Assembly (NCBI GenBank): GCA_963801105.1
Contig: CAWDDH010000003.1
Location: forward strand, 806,001 to 870,000
Origin: JAENVU01 sp963801105
Lineage (GTDB): Bacteria; Actinomycetota; Acidimicrobiia; IMCC26256; JAENVU01
Reading direction: 5' to 3'
DNA: 64,000 bases
The translations under genes and the position numbers were made by a program. Position 1 is the first letter of the stretch. Every line of letters starts with the position of its first letter. The notes below the pieces were generated by a model. That model searched no databases and was not told the origin of the DNA. It worked only from the letters and a program-made list of their open reading frames with translations. Of the stretch, positions 42,853 through 52,364 are shown piece after piece.

Positions 42853-44733
42853 CTAGGACTTGGGCTGCTCTTCGACGACCGTCGCGCCGAACGTGTCGGC
42901 CAGGCGGGACAACGAATCTACCGCCACCCCTGCGTCCGCCGGCGCGTCCACCAGCTCCTCCGGGTCCACGAGGTCGATGGGCTCGTCCTCGGGGGGTCGG
43001 GGGCTCGGGATCGGGAACCGCTCGGAGACGGTGCGGCGGGCCCTCGCCCTCGCCCCACTCGTGCGGCGTGAACTTGAAGCGGGGTGGGGATCCGAGCTCG
43101 GCGATGAAGACGTCGCGGATCGCGTCCGCGTTCTTCTGGAACTTCGGGCGCACCGCGTCGATGTGGGTCCGGGCGACGCCGAACACCACGACGTTGCCCT
43201 CCACCGCGACCGGTTGGGCCTCCTGCACCGAGGCGCGCAGCGACCGGGGGAGCACGTCGAGCACCGCCGCCCACGCCACGATCACGTCATCGAGGTCGAA
43301 GGTCGTGGACGGATCGGCCACGGGTGACGCGGGCCCAGGCGGAACCGGCGCGACCTCGGGCGGCGCGTCGACCGCGCGCGTGCCCGCCTGGCGCCGGAGC
43401 GCACCGAGCGCGGGGGCGGGCCGTTGCGCTCGGGAGTGGCCGCGGTCGACGCCGGTTCCGCCGGTGGTACGACGTCGGGGGCGGGCTCCGTTGCGGGTGC
43501 GGATTCGCGCGCGGCCTTGGCCGGGCCGCGCCGGGCGGGGGCCGGACGCTCGGGCGCTGCCGGCACCGGCGCGCCGCCGTCGGCGAGACGCGCCTCGAGC
43601 CGGTCGAGACGATCGGACAGGCTCGCGAGCGCGCCCGCACTCTCGCGGCGCGCGAGGCGCACGAGCGCGATCTCGAGCACGAGCCGGGGATCCGCGGCGT
43701 CGGTGGTGCGCATGTCGACGATCGCCTGGCCGAGCGTCTCGAGCGAGCGCACCAGCGCGGCGTTGCCCATGGCTTCGCCGACGGTCCGCAGCCGCTCCCG
43801 TGTCTCCTCGGGCTCGTCGACCTCGACGCGGCCGGCGCTCGCGACCGTGACGAACGCGTCGCGCAGCGCGGCGAGGAGGCCTTCCGCGATCCGACGCGGG
43901 TCGTGCGCCTCGTCGAGCAGGGCGGCCACTCCGGTGAGCACCCCGGCGACGTCCGACGCGGCGATCGAGTCGAGGATGGCCATCCGCAGCTCGAACGGGG
44001 CGCCGCCGAGCGCGGTCTCGACTGCGGCCACCGTGATCGGCCCGCCGTTCGCGAGGACGAGGTCGAGCAGCGACTCGGCGTCGCGCGCCGAGCCGCCCGC
44101 CGCCCGGGCGATCATCGCGAGCGCGTCCGCCTCGGACTCCACGCGCTCGTCGTCGAGCACCGACGCGAGCAGGCCGGAGAGCTCATCGACGGTGAGGTAG
44201 CGGAACTCGAAGTGCTGGGTCCGCGACCGGATCGTCGGGAGCACCCGCTCGGGCTCGGTCGTCGCGAGCACGAACACCACGTGCGCGGGCGGCTCCTCGA
44301 GCGTCTTCAGCAGGGTGTTCGACGCGTCCTTGGTGAGCATGTGCACCTCGTCGAGGAGGTACACCTTGCGCCTCGACGACGCTCCGAGACCGAGGTTGAT
44401 CCGCTGCACGAGGTCCCGGGCGTCGTCGACGCCGCGGTTGGACGCGGCGTCCATCTCGATCAGGTCCGGGAAGGTGCCGGCCGCGATCGCGACGCAGTTC
44501 TCGCACTGGCCGCACGGCTCACCGTCGGGACCGAGCTCCAGGCAGTTCAGCGCCTTCGCGAGGATGCGCGCCGTGGTGGTCTTCCCGTTCCCACGCGGGC
44601 CGGAGAAGAGATAGGCGTGCCCGACCCGGTCCTCGCGCACCGCCGTCCGCAGCGCCGTGGTGATGTGGTCCTGGCCGACCAGCTCGCCGAAGCGTTGGGG
44701 TCGGTACTTGCGGTAGAGCGCCTGGAACGACAT
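42853..44733 (-). CDS. dnaX: DNA polymerase III subunit gamma/tau (two frameshifts in the C-terminal part)
   Basis: Clamp-loader ATPase. It begins M-S-F-Q-A-L-Y-R-K-Y-R-P, followed by Walker A (FSGPRGNGKTTTARI) and a zinc module (CGQCENCVAIAAGTFPDL). Walker B is in KVYLLDEVHML, then the sensor region VVFVLATTEPERVLPTIRSR. The C-terminal part is Pro/Ala-rich and then reads VVVFGVARTHIDAVRPKFQ. Frames break in a C-run at about 43412-43420 and again near 43035. One deletion and one insertion cancel, giving 626 aa ending E-E-Q-P-K-S. The gene is essential, so these are probably assembly errors. A TAGGGT hexamer (complement of 44742-44747) sits 8 nt upstream, suggesting a leaderless promoter. Confidence 0.94.
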
Positions 44734-44744
44734 CGGACCCGACC

Positions 44745-45542
44745 CTATCGAGCGGACCGGCCCGGATCCCCCGCTGCGGGGACGGCACGGTCGGCGAGCT
44801 CGGTGAAGGTGGCGCGCATGCCCGGGTGGACGTGGCCCACGTACCAGCCGGACACCCCGGAGGTCGGAGCGTCGGGCGGGAGCGGCACGACTCCCCCGTG
44901 GGCCGGATCGTCCCAGGCCGGCTCGGGCTCGGAGCGCAGCCAGACCTTGAGCCGGACGTTCGACCCCTCCGTCCGGGCACACAGCCGCCAGGGCAACGGG
45001 CGCGGGCGCTCGGGGTCTCCGGGTACGGCGAAGGTCTGGGCCAGGTCGACGCTCCCGACGGGGTGCAGCACTCCCGACGCGGAATCCCAGATGTGCACGT
45101 TGAACACCCAGAAGGCGTCGAGCGCCACGTTCTTCGTGACCGTGACCGCCCGCACCCGACCGGCGGTGTCGGTGATCCGCAGCGCCGCGCCCTGCTGCAC
45201 GAGGTCGCTCGTCGCCGCCGCCCAGGTGGAGCACGACGTGCCGTCGGTGCCGGACGGGGCGTCGGAGGACCAGAAGAGCATCCGCAGGTTCGTCCCGACG
45301 TTCTGGGTCGGCGCGCTCACGGTGACCGCGCCGGATCGCTCCCGGATGCGGTACCCGTCGGCGATGTCGGGGGTGAGCACCGCGGTCCGCAGCCGGGCCG
45401 GCGCGCCGCCGGAGGGGAAGCTCAGGATGCTGACGACGAGCAGGACCCCGACCACGAGGAGGAGCGGCCGGATCGGCGGAGCGGTCCTCGGCGCGGCGCC
45501 CAGGACCGGTCCGGACCGCGCGGGCGTCCCCTCCTCCGCCAT
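44745..45542 (-). CDS. Single-pass membrane protein of unknown function
   Basis: 265 aa. A short basic/Pro-rich N-terminus and one membrane helix (PLLLVVGVLLVVSILSF) are followed by about 200 residues predicted outside the membrane, with three Cys (GTSCST, RLCART) and many beta-strand-like segments. Examples are NVALDAFWVFNVHIWD and GWYVGHVHPGMRATF. No family is recognised. The ATG at 45542 is chosen because a TACGCT hexamer (complement of 45550-45555) lies 7 nt upstream. The stop is 11 bp before the dnaX start, so the dnaX promoter lies within this gene's end. It is also next to the SRP RNA gene. Confidence 0.65.
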   Translation of the reverse strand: MAEEGTPARSGPVLGAAPRTAPPIRPLLLVVGVLLVVSILSFPSGGAPARLRTAVLTPDIADGYRIRERSGAVTVSAPTQNVGTNLRMLFWSSDAPSGTDGTSCSTWAAATSDLVQQGAALRITDTAGRVRAVTVTKNVALDAFWVFNVHIWDSASGVLHPVGSVDLAQTFAVPGDPERPRPLPWRLCARTEGSNVRLKVWLRSEPEPAWDDPAHGGVVPLPPDAPTSGVSGWYVGHVHPGMRATFTELADRAVPAAGDPGRSAR

Positions 45543-45644
45543 CCGACCGAGCGTAACGGCGGCGGATCGCCGGACCGCTGCAGGCGCGCGGCGGGCCACG
45601 CGGAGATCATGCGGACCGTGCACCCACCGTCGACCCGACGCAGC

Positions 45645-45769
45645 AGGGCGCGGGTCTCGTCGCCGGCTCAGACCAGGCGACCCTACGGCACACGAGAGGG
45701 CCCGCTGAGAGCTGCTTCCTTCCGGACCTGACTCGGTTCACGAGATCTCGTTGCGCAGGACCCGGCCCT
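45645..45769 (-). ncRNA. ffs: Signal recognition particle RNA (4.5S-like)
   Basis: On the minus strand the invariant SRP loop GTCAGGTCCGGAAGGAAGCA (complement of about 45713-45732) is present, with the GGAA tetraloop and asymmetric internal loop that bind Ffh. Flanking arms close a stem: AGGGCCGGGTC (complement of 45759-45769) pairs with GACCCGCGCCCT (complement of 45645-45656), with one bulge. The ends are estimated from that stem and may be off by about 10 nt. The gene lies upstream of dnaX, as in many actinobacteria. The rest of the 45543-45949 gap holds only GC-rich hairpins (for example around 45815-45836) and no ORF. Confidence 0.9.
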
Positions 45770-45949
45770 CGACGCTGCGTGCGAGTCGCCTTCCCTACTC
45801 CGGCTCGAGCCTCGGGTGGGGATTCAGCCCCCCATACGTGGATTTGGGGTACAGGGCACCACGGACTCCCCACCTAGCACGGTCCGCGGCCGCAGGGTAG
45901 CAGGGGCGCCCCAAGTACCATCACGCCTTCGACGTTCCCCGGAACGCCG

Positions 45950-46034
45950 GGAGGGGTGCGAGAGCGGCCGAATCGGCACGCTTGGAAAGCGTGTGTGGGG
46001 AAACTCACCGTGGGTTCGAATCCCACTCCCTCCG
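45950..46034 (+). tRNA. tRNA-Ser (anticodon GGA)
   Basis: An 85-nt class II tRNA. The acceptor GGAGGGG pairs with TCCCTCC (last pair G-T), with discriminator G. The anticodon stem-loop CACGCTTGGAAAGCGTG has anticodon GGA. A long variable arm (TGTGGGGAAACTCACC) and T-loop GGTTCGAATCC follow. It reads UCC and UCU codons. No 3' CCA is encoded. Confidence 0.95.
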
Positions 46035-46238
46035 CTCCGTCGTTATCGATGCCAGACGGCCACCTCGTGCCTGGTCGCGACGATGAAGTTTGACGCCCGA
46101 GGCCAGCACGCCGATCACCCCGAGTTGCCCTTCGCGGCTGCGACGACGTTGCGGGCAGGACGGGTGGAGTCGCCAGCTACTGGCGGACCTGCACACCAGG
46201 TTCAAACTGAGCCGCTACCGGTTCGGCTGATCGGCGTG

Positions 46239-46244
46239 TACGTT
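46239..46244 (+). promoter_or_regulatory. Leaderless -10 hexamer TACGTT for the MFS exporter
   Basis: TACGTT ends 7 nt before the ATG at 46252, with no Shine-Dalgarno sequence. The 46035-46238 stretch after the tRNA shows no gene or other clear signal. Confidence 0.45.
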
Positions 46245-46251
46245 CGCCGGG

Positions 46252-47674
46252 ATGTCCCTCACGCGCGATCCGCGCCTGCGGCGGGTGCTGCTGGCCGCGA
46301 GTGCGGGGCTGTTCGCGATCCAGCTCGACTTCTTCTCGATGCAGGCGGCGCTGCCTGCGATGTCGAGCGATCTGCACACGTCGATCAACGCGCTGCAGTG
46401 GGTGATCAGCGGCTACATGTTGAGCCTCGCGAGTTTCTTCGTCGCCGGCGGTCGTCTCGCCGACATCTTCGGTCGCAGGCGGTGGCTGGTCATCGGTGCC
46501 ACGGTGTTCGGCCTGGCGTCGCTGGCCGGTGGCGCCGCATCGAACGCGACGGTCGTGATCGTCATGCGCATCGTTCAGGGGGTGGGCGGCGCGATCCTGT
46601 TCACGGTCTCGATCGCGGTGGTGACCAACGCGTTCTCCTCTGAGCTCGTGCAGCGAGCCGTCGGTGTGGTCTTCGGCATCTCGGCGCTGGGCGAGGCTCT
46701 CGGCCCGGTGGCCGGCGGCTTCTTCACCGAGCTGATCAGCTGGCGGTGGGTCCTGTGGATCAACGTCCCCGTCTGCGTGGCGATCATCGTGCTCGTCATG
46801 ACGTCGGTGGAGGACAGCCGAGACGCGACCGTCCAACGCGTCGACTGGGCAGGCCTGGCGCTGATCGTGTCGTCGATCGGGCTGTTCACCTTCGGTGTGG
46901 ACCAGGGGCCTGACTGGGGGTGGTCGTCACCGTCGACGCTCGGGCTGATCGGACTGGCGATCGTCCTGTTCGTCGGCTTCATTGCCCTCGAGATGCCGCG
47001 TCGACGACCCGCTGGTCGACCTCAAGCTGTTCAGGACCCGCGAGTTCACGGTCATGGTGGTTGCGGGCACCATCGGGAACACGGCGATCGTCGTGTCCAT
47101 CTTCCTCTCGATGATCTACCTGCAGACCGAGCGCGGCTTCTCTCCACTCGAAGCCGGAGTGGCGTTCCTCGCCTTCTCGTCCGGCGTGGCAATCGCATCG
47201 CAGTTGTCGGGACGTCTCGAACGGTTCCCGTCCTGGGCGGTGATGGTCTCGACGCTGCTCGTGGGTGGTGTCGGCGCGATCGGGATGGGAACGACCGTCG
47301 ATCACTCGGTCGCGTTCTTCGTGCTCTCGGTGTTCGGTGGCTTCGGGCTCGGTCTGACGTTCTCGTTCGCAAGCGTCGTGACGCAGTCCATCGTCGCTCC
47401 CGAGCAGGCCGGTGCCGCGTCAGGAGTCGTGATGACGGTGCTCGTCGCCGCCGGCGGTGTCGGGGTTGCCGTATCGTCGGCCGTGGCGAACTCCGCGGTC
47501 CAACAGGGACCAGGAGCCGGTCTCGACGACGTGATCACCGCGATTCTCGTGACTGCCGGTGCCGTCGCAGTGCTGTGCACCCCGTTCGTATGGTTGATGG
47601 GACACGCGTCGAGCGGGTCACGCGCCGCCGCGGTATCGCCTGGCGGTCGAGTCTCCCTCCGTCACGAGAGCTGA
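46252..47674 (+). CDS. MFS drug exporter, DHA2 (EmrB/QacA) type (frameshifted near 46995)
   Basis: Proton-driven multidrug efflux candidate with about 14 hydrophobic helices over 473 corrected residues. Signature pieces are LDFFSMQAALPAMSSDL, the motif A-like GGRLADIFGRRRWLVIG, motif C-like GISALGEALGPVAGGFF and WRWVLWINVP. The frame breaks in GAGATGCCGCGTCGACGAC near 46995. Removing a C joins ...I-A-L-E-M to R-V-D-D-P-L-V-D-L-K-L-F, the usual central linker before helix 8. No regulator is adjacent, and the substrate is unknown. Confidence 0.87.
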
Positions 47675-47806
47675 ACGCCGCCGAACGCCGGATCGGGGGC
47701 GCCGAGTGAGTTCCACCGACTGCGGTTCGCATCGTCAGCGCGTCCGAAGGGTCAGAAGGTGAGCCCACAAGTCCGGCGAAGGAACCGCTCGGGCCGGGAT
47801 CGCTCC

Positions 47807-49525
47807 TCAGGCCGCTTCCCGGTCCTCGTCGACGGGATCGTGCCCGGCGCCACCCGCATGGAGCCGGGCGTGCACGATCGCGTCGTCGAGACTGGTGAAG
47901 ACGTGGTGCTCGCTGGTCAGGTGGTCCAGCGCCCCGACCGCCCGGAGCAGGCGCTCGTGCTCGGGCCTCGGACCCTTGAGGAGCACGGTGATCCCGCGGT
48001 GCTCGAGATCGTCCACCAGCTCGCCGAGCGCATGGGCGCCGGTGGCGTCGAGGACCTGGAGATCCGGCAGGCGCAGGATCACCACGCGGACGTCGGCCAC
48101 CCGGGCCAGATCCGTCAGGAAGCGCTGCGCGGCGCCGAAGAAGAGGGCGCCGTCGATCCGGTAGGCGACGATGTGCTCACGCAGGAGCCGGTGCTCCGCC
48201 TCGTCGTCGACCTCGGCCAGCACCGGCGTCTCGGTGAAGCTCGCCGACCGGGCGATCTTGGTGACCGCCAGCACGACCGCGGTGGCGACGCCGATCTCGA
48301 CCGCGACGATGAGATCGAACGCGACGGTCGCGAAAGCGGTCAGCGCGAGCACGAACGCGTCGGAACGCGTCGACCGCAGGATGGACCGGATGTTGTGGAC
48401 CTCGACCATCCGCACCGCGGTCACCATCAGGACACCGGCCAACGCGGCGAGCGGGATCTCCGCGACGAGGCTCGAGCCGAGCAGCACGATCAGGAGCAGG
48501 GCGACGGAGTGCACGACCGCGGAGACGCGGGTCCGCGCTCCGGCCCGCACGTTCACCGCGGTCCGGGCGATCGCGCCGGTCGCGGGCATCCCGCCGAAGA
48601 TCGGCGCAGCGATGTTCGCCAGCCCCTGGCCGACGAGCTCCCGGTTCGGGTCGTGACGCGGGCCGTCGCTCATCCCGTCGGCGACCCTGGCCGACAGGAG
48701 GCTCTCGATCGAGGCGAGCAGCGCCACCGCGAAGGCCGGCCCCACGAACCGCCCGAGGTCGCCGACGTGCAGCGCGCCGAGCTGCGGCGTCGGCACCGAC
48801 GAGGGCAGCGCGCCGATCGTCGCGACCGACCATCCCGCCACGAGCGCCACCACCGTCGCGATCGCCACCGCGAGCAGTGACGCCGGCACGCCCGGGTGCA
48901 GGCGCGGCACCACCGTCATGACCAGCACCACGATGCCGACGAGCGCGAGCGTCGCCACCGACCCGGAGCCGAAGACCGCGCCGACCGCCCGGAACGCGAC
49001 CGCCGCCGTGTTCTCACCATCCGGCTTCGGCACGCCGAGCGCCGGCGGCACCTGCTGCAGGAAGATGATCACCGCGATTCCGAGCGTGAAGCCCTCGATG
49101 ACCGGCCACGGCATGTACGCGACGAGCCGGCCGAGGCGCGCCAGCCCGGCGACGACGACGAAGAGTCCGGCCAACACCCCGACCCCGACGACGGCGTCCG
49201 CCCCGTACCGGGCGACGAGCGGCACGAGTACCACCGTCATCGCGCCGGTGGGACCGGAGACCTGCACGTTGGATCCGCCGAAGATGGCGGCGACGATCCC
49301 CGCGACGATCGCGGTCGTCAGCCCCGCGGCCGCGCCGAGACCGGTCGTGATGCCGAACGCGAGCGCGAGCGGGAGCGCGACGACGCCGACCGTCAGACCG
49401 GCGATCACATCGGAACGCCACGAGCGCCGAAGCCCCGCGTAGTCCGCCCGACGCGGGAGGAACGCGCCCATGGCACCGCGCGCACGCGTGAATCCCTCAC
49501 GAGCGGCAGGCGACGACGCCGTCAC
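47807..49525 (-). CDS. SulP-family anion transporter with STAS domain
   Basis: 572 aa. The membrane part (about residues 30-420) has the SulP signature GLTVGVVALPLALAFGITTG near the start. It continues with GGSNVQVSGPTGAMTVVL and GMPATGAIARTAVNVRAGARTR. A C-terminal STAS domain (about 440-550) contains ILRLPDLQVLDATGAHALGEL, the strand-helix that in anti-sigma antagonists carries the phosphorylated Ser; here it is D-A-T. SulP proteins carry sulfate, bicarbonate or other anions, and this sequence does not settle which. The GTG (49523-49525) overlaps the ArsR stop as GTGA, so the regulator and transporter are coupled. Confidence 0.88.
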   Translation of the reverse strand: MTASSPAAREGFTRARGAMGAFLPRRADYAGLRRSWRSDVIAGLTVGVVALPLALAFGITTGLGAAAGLTTAIVAGIVAAIFGGSNVQVSGPTGAMTVVLVPLVARYGADAVVGVGVLAGLFVVVAGLARLGRLVAYMPWPVIEGFTLGIAVIIFLQQVPPALGVPKPDGENTAAVAFRAVGAVFGSGSVATLALVGIVVLVMTVVPRLHPGVPASLLAVAIATVVALVAGWSVATIGALPSSVPTPQLGALHVGDLGRFVGPAFAVALLASIESLLSARVADGMSDGPRHDPNRELVGQGLANIAAPIFGGMPATGAIARTAVNVRAGARTRVSAVVHSVALLLIVLLGSSLVAEIPLAALAGVLMVTAVRMVEVHNIRSILRSTRSDAFVLALTAFATVAFDLIVAVEIGVATAVVLAVTKIARSASFTETPVLAEVDDEAEHRLLREHIVAYRIDGALFFGAAQRFLTDLARVADVRVVILRLPDLQVLDATGAHALGELVDDLEHRGITVLLKGPRPEHERLLRAVGALDHLTSEHHVFTSLDDAIVHARLHAGGAGHDPVDEDREAA

Positions 49526-49929
49526 CGGTCCTCCACTTCGGCGCTCAATCCGTCGAGCAGACCCTGCGTCTCCGAGAGCATCGCCAGCAGCAGTCGCTTC
49601 GCCGCCGCGAGCAACTCGGCGACCAGCGGATCGCGCAGCGCGTAGATCACCGATGCACCTTCCTTGCGCGTGGTGACCAGGCCGGCCCGCCGCAGGACAC
49701 CCAGCTGCTGGGAGAGGTGGGACGCCTCGATCCCCACGACCGGCTGCAGCTCGCCGACGCTCAGCTCCCCCTCGGCGAGCACCTCGAGCGCGCGGACCCG
49801 CGCGGGGTGACCGAGCGCCTTGAAGAGCTCGGCCTTGATCTCGCTCAGCGGCCGGCTGAGATCGCCCGACCGGGCCCCCTCACCGGGCATCGGGTCTCCC
49901 GCCGCCATCCGGTCCCCGTTCGGCGACAC
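49522..49929 (-). CDS. ArsR-family transcriptional regulator
   Basis: 135 aa with a winged-helix domain. The helix-turn-helix reads FKALGHPARVRALEVLAEGELSVGEL, followed by GIEASHLSQQLGVLRRAGLV and the wing TTRKEGASVIYAL. No CxC metal box of the ArsR/SmtB type is present in the recognition helix, so it may sense something other than metal, or redox or sulfur compounds as in BigR/SqrR-like regulators. Those normally have Cys, and none is seen here. It is cotranscribed with sulP. A perfect 12-bp-arm palindrome just upstream is its likely operator. Confidence 0.88.
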   Translation of the reverse strand: MSPNGDRMAAGDPMPGEGARSGDLSRPLSEIKAELFKALGHPARVRALEVLAEGELSVGELQPVVGIEASHLSQQLGVLRRAGLVTTRKEGASVIYALRDPLVAELLAAAKRLLLAMLSETQGLLDGLSAEVEDR

Positions 49930-49937
49930 CTCGAGCT

Positions 49938-49967
49938 CGCATATCTGATGTATCTATCAGATATGCG
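49938..49967. promoter_or_regulatory. Perfect 12-bp-arm palindrome, likely ArsR operator
   Basis: CGCATATCTGAT (49938-49949) and ATCAGATATGCG (49956-49967) are exact reverse complements around GTATCT. The site ends 9 bp upstream of the arsR-sulP start and covers the expected -10 region, consistent with autorepression. It is strikingly AT-rich against the surrounding sequence. No other signal is seen in the gap to the MMPL gene. Confidence 0.8.
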
Positions 49968-50018
49968 AAATGCGATCCGCATCGGCGACCACCACGCCGG
50001 GCCGGCGCCGGACCCGGG

Positions 50019-52241
50019 TCAGGCCGGCTGGAGCTCCGGGCGCGGCTCGTGCGGGTGGCCGTCCTCGTACTCCTCGGGTGGGAGCCCGGCCTCGCCCTCG
50101 ATGTCGAGATCCGGAATCAGCCGGTCGAGCCACTTCGGGAGCCACCAGTTGGCGTCGCCGAGGAGACGCATCGTGGAGGGTACGAGCACCATGCGCACGA
50201 GCGTCGCGTCGATGAACACCGCGGTCGCGAGCCCGAGCCCGACCATCTTGACGGTGGGGTCGTCGCCGAGGCCGAAGCTCAGGAAGACGGCGATCATGAT
50301 CAGCGCGGCCGACGTGATGACCCGCGCGGTCGTGGTGATGCCGACGACGACGGACTCGGTGTTGTCGCGCGTCGCGAGGTACTCCTCACGAATCCTCGAG
50401 AGCAGGAACACCTCGTAGTCCATCGACAGCCCGAAGAGCACCGCGAACATGAACATCGGGATGAAGCTGACGATCGGCAGCGATCCGTGGACGCCGAACA
50501 GACTCGACGCCCAACCCCACTGGAACACCGCGACGATCACGCCGTAGGCCGCGCCGATCGAGACCAGGTTCATCACCGCGGCCTTCAACGGGACGAGGAT
50601 CGAGCGGAAGACGACCATCAACAGGAGGAACGACACCGCGATCACGGCGCCGATGAACCAGGGCAACCGGCTCCCGACGCGTTCACTCAGGTCGACGAAG
50701 GTCGCAGTCGCGCCGCCGATGTAGGCGTGCGCGTCGGTGCCGGCGAGCGCGGCCGGCACCACGTCGGTACGGAGCCGGTGGACGAGCTCTTCGGTCGAAG
50801 CCGCCTGCGGTGCGCTGCGCGGCTCGACCTGGATGACCGCGGTCCGCCTCGACGGGGCCGGAACCGCCGGTCCCACCGCCGCGACGTCCGGGTCGGCCGC
50901 CATCGCGATCGCGAGCTTCGGAAGCACCGCCGTGTCCCCGCCGGGCAGCTCCACCGCGACGAGCAGCGGACCGTTGAAGCCGGGCCCGAACCCCTCGGCG
51001 AGCAGGTCGAAGCTCCGCCGGAGGGTCGAGCTCGTCGGCTTCTGGGAGTTGTCCGTCTGGCCCAGCCGCAGGCTCAACATCGGGGCGGCGAGCGTGAGCA
51101 CGATCACCAGGCTCGACACCAGGTAGAGCACCGGGTGGCGGGCGACGTGGTGGCTCCAGCGGGCCCAGCCGTGGTAGCGGCCCTGCGAGTCGCGCGCGCC
51201 GGCCTCGACCTTCGGCTTCGTCCCGGGGATCCCGAAGCGGTCGATGGTGTGTCCGGCGAACCCGATCAGCGCGGGGAGCAGCGTGACCGCGGCGACGACC
51301 ATCACCGCGACGACGACCGCGGCGCCGACACCCATGAACGTGACCGTCGGGATGCCCGCGACGGCGAGCCCGCAGATCGCGATCACGACGGTCCCGCCCG
51401 CGATGATCACCGCCTGTCCCGCGGTGGCGATCGCGCGCCCGGCCGCGTCCGCGACCGTGAGACCGCGGTGCAACCCGGCACGATGGCGCGTGATGATGAA
51501 CAGCGCGTAATCGATGCCCACGCCGAGGCCGACCATCGTGGCGATCGTCGAGGCCGACGACGGGATGGACACGAACGCCGAGATCAACGTGATCGTCGCC
51601 ATGCCGGTGGCGAGGCCGAAGAGTGCCACCCCGATGGGGAGGCCCATCGCGATGACCGAGCCGAACGCGAGCAGGAGGATGAGCATCGCCGCGATGATCC
51701 CGATGATCTCGGAGCTGCCCAACTCGGGCCGGCTCGCGGCGGTCGCCACCTCACCACCGAACTCCACCTGCACGCCCGCGTGGTGCGCGGGTGCGGTGGC
51801 GTCCGCCAACGCGGTGAAGGCCGACGCGCCGAGATCGAAGGCCGGCTCGTCGTAGCGCACCGTGGCGAGCGCGATCGTGCGGTCCTCCGAGACCCGGCCA
51901 CCCGCCGCGAGCGGATCGGGCGCCGACACGACGTGGGGCAGGTCGGCGATCCGGGCCATCGTCGCGGTGATCGCGGCGCGGTAGGCCGGCGCGTCGAGCG
52001 TGCCACTGGTCGCGTGGAACACCACCTGCGCGGCACCGCCCGCCTGCGCGGGGAAGGTCTGCTTCAGCAGGTCGGTCGCCCGCTGGGACTCCGTCCCGGG
52101 GACCGAGAACTTCTCCTGGAACCCGCCGCCCGCGGCGCGGCCGATCCCGGCGATGGCGACCACGGCGACGATCCAGACCGCCAGCACGAGCCGGCGGCGC
52201 TCCACCGAGAAGCGACCGAGGCGGTAGAGACGGTGGGACAT
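50019..52241 (-). CDS. MMPL-family (RND-like) transporter
   Basis: 740 aa from the ATG at 52241 (M-S-H-R-L-Y-R-L-G-R-F). It has the duplicated MMPL arrangement. Helix 1 is followed by an extracytoplasmic domain (about residues 40-175), then a five-helix bundle with GLGVGIDYALFIITRHRAGL (the first Asp-Tyr pair). A second extracytoplasmic domain comes next, then a second bundle with FGLSMDYEVFLLSRIREEYL (the second Asp-Tyr pair). Those pairs form the proton relay in MmpL3-type proteins. Likely cargo is a lipid or drug. The divergent TetR gene at 52365 is the probable regulator. Confidence 0.9.
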   Translation of the reverse strand: MSHRLYRLGRFSVERRRLVLAVWIVAVVAIAGIGRAAGGGFQEKFSVPGTESQRATDLLKQTFPAQAGGAAQVVFHATSGTLDAPAYRAAITATMARIADLPHVVSAPDPLAAGGRVSEDRTIALATVRYDEPAFDLGASAFTALADATAPAHHAGVQVEFGGEVATAASRPELGSSEIIGIIAAMLILLLAFGSVIAMGLPIGVALFGLATGMATITLISAFVSIPSSASTIATMVGLGVGIDYALFIITRHRAGLHRGLTVADAAGRAIATAGQAVIIAGGTVVIAICGLAVAGIPTVTFMGVGAAVVVAVMVVAAVTLLPALIGFAGHTIDRFGIPGTKPKVEAGARDSQGRYHGWARWSHHVARHPVLYLVSSLVIVLTLAAPMLSLRLGQTDNSQKPTSSTLRRSFDLLAEGFGPGFNGPLLVAVELPGGDTAVLPKLAIAMAADPDVAAVGPAVPAPSRRTAVIQVEPRSAPQAASTEELVHRLRTDVVPAALAGTDAHAYIGGATATFVDLSERVGSRLPWFIGAVIAVSFLLLMVVFRSILVPLKAAVMNLVSIGAAYGVIVAVFQWGWASSLFGVHGSLPIVSFIPMFMFAVLFGLSMDYEVFLLSRIREEYLATRDNTESVVVGITTTARVITSAALIMIAVFLSFGLGDDPTVKMVGLGLATAVFIDATLVRMVLVPSTMRLLGDANWWLPKWLDRLIPDLDIEGEAGLPPEEYEDGHPHEPRPELQPA

Positions 52242-52364
52242 GGGTCGAGGCTCCCGGAGGGTTCGGAGGACTGCCGACGGTCGCAGAATGTCATGGACTG
52301 CCAACTGTTACAACATGTCAGACGTCACGTTGCGCCATCTTCATCCGGCTGTGATACTCCGGCC

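Noticed and set aside
43000..43420. Programmed frameshift in dnaX
   Set aside because: The known dnaX recoding signal is a slippery A-run before the tau-specific domain. These shifts are in GC-rich C-terminal sequence, there are two with opposite sign, and similar breaks occur in unrelated genes.
52242..52364. Defined TetR operator between the MMPL and TetR genes
   Set aside because: TGTTACAACA and two ATGTCA copies are visible, but no convincing palindrome of the usual 15-20 bp.
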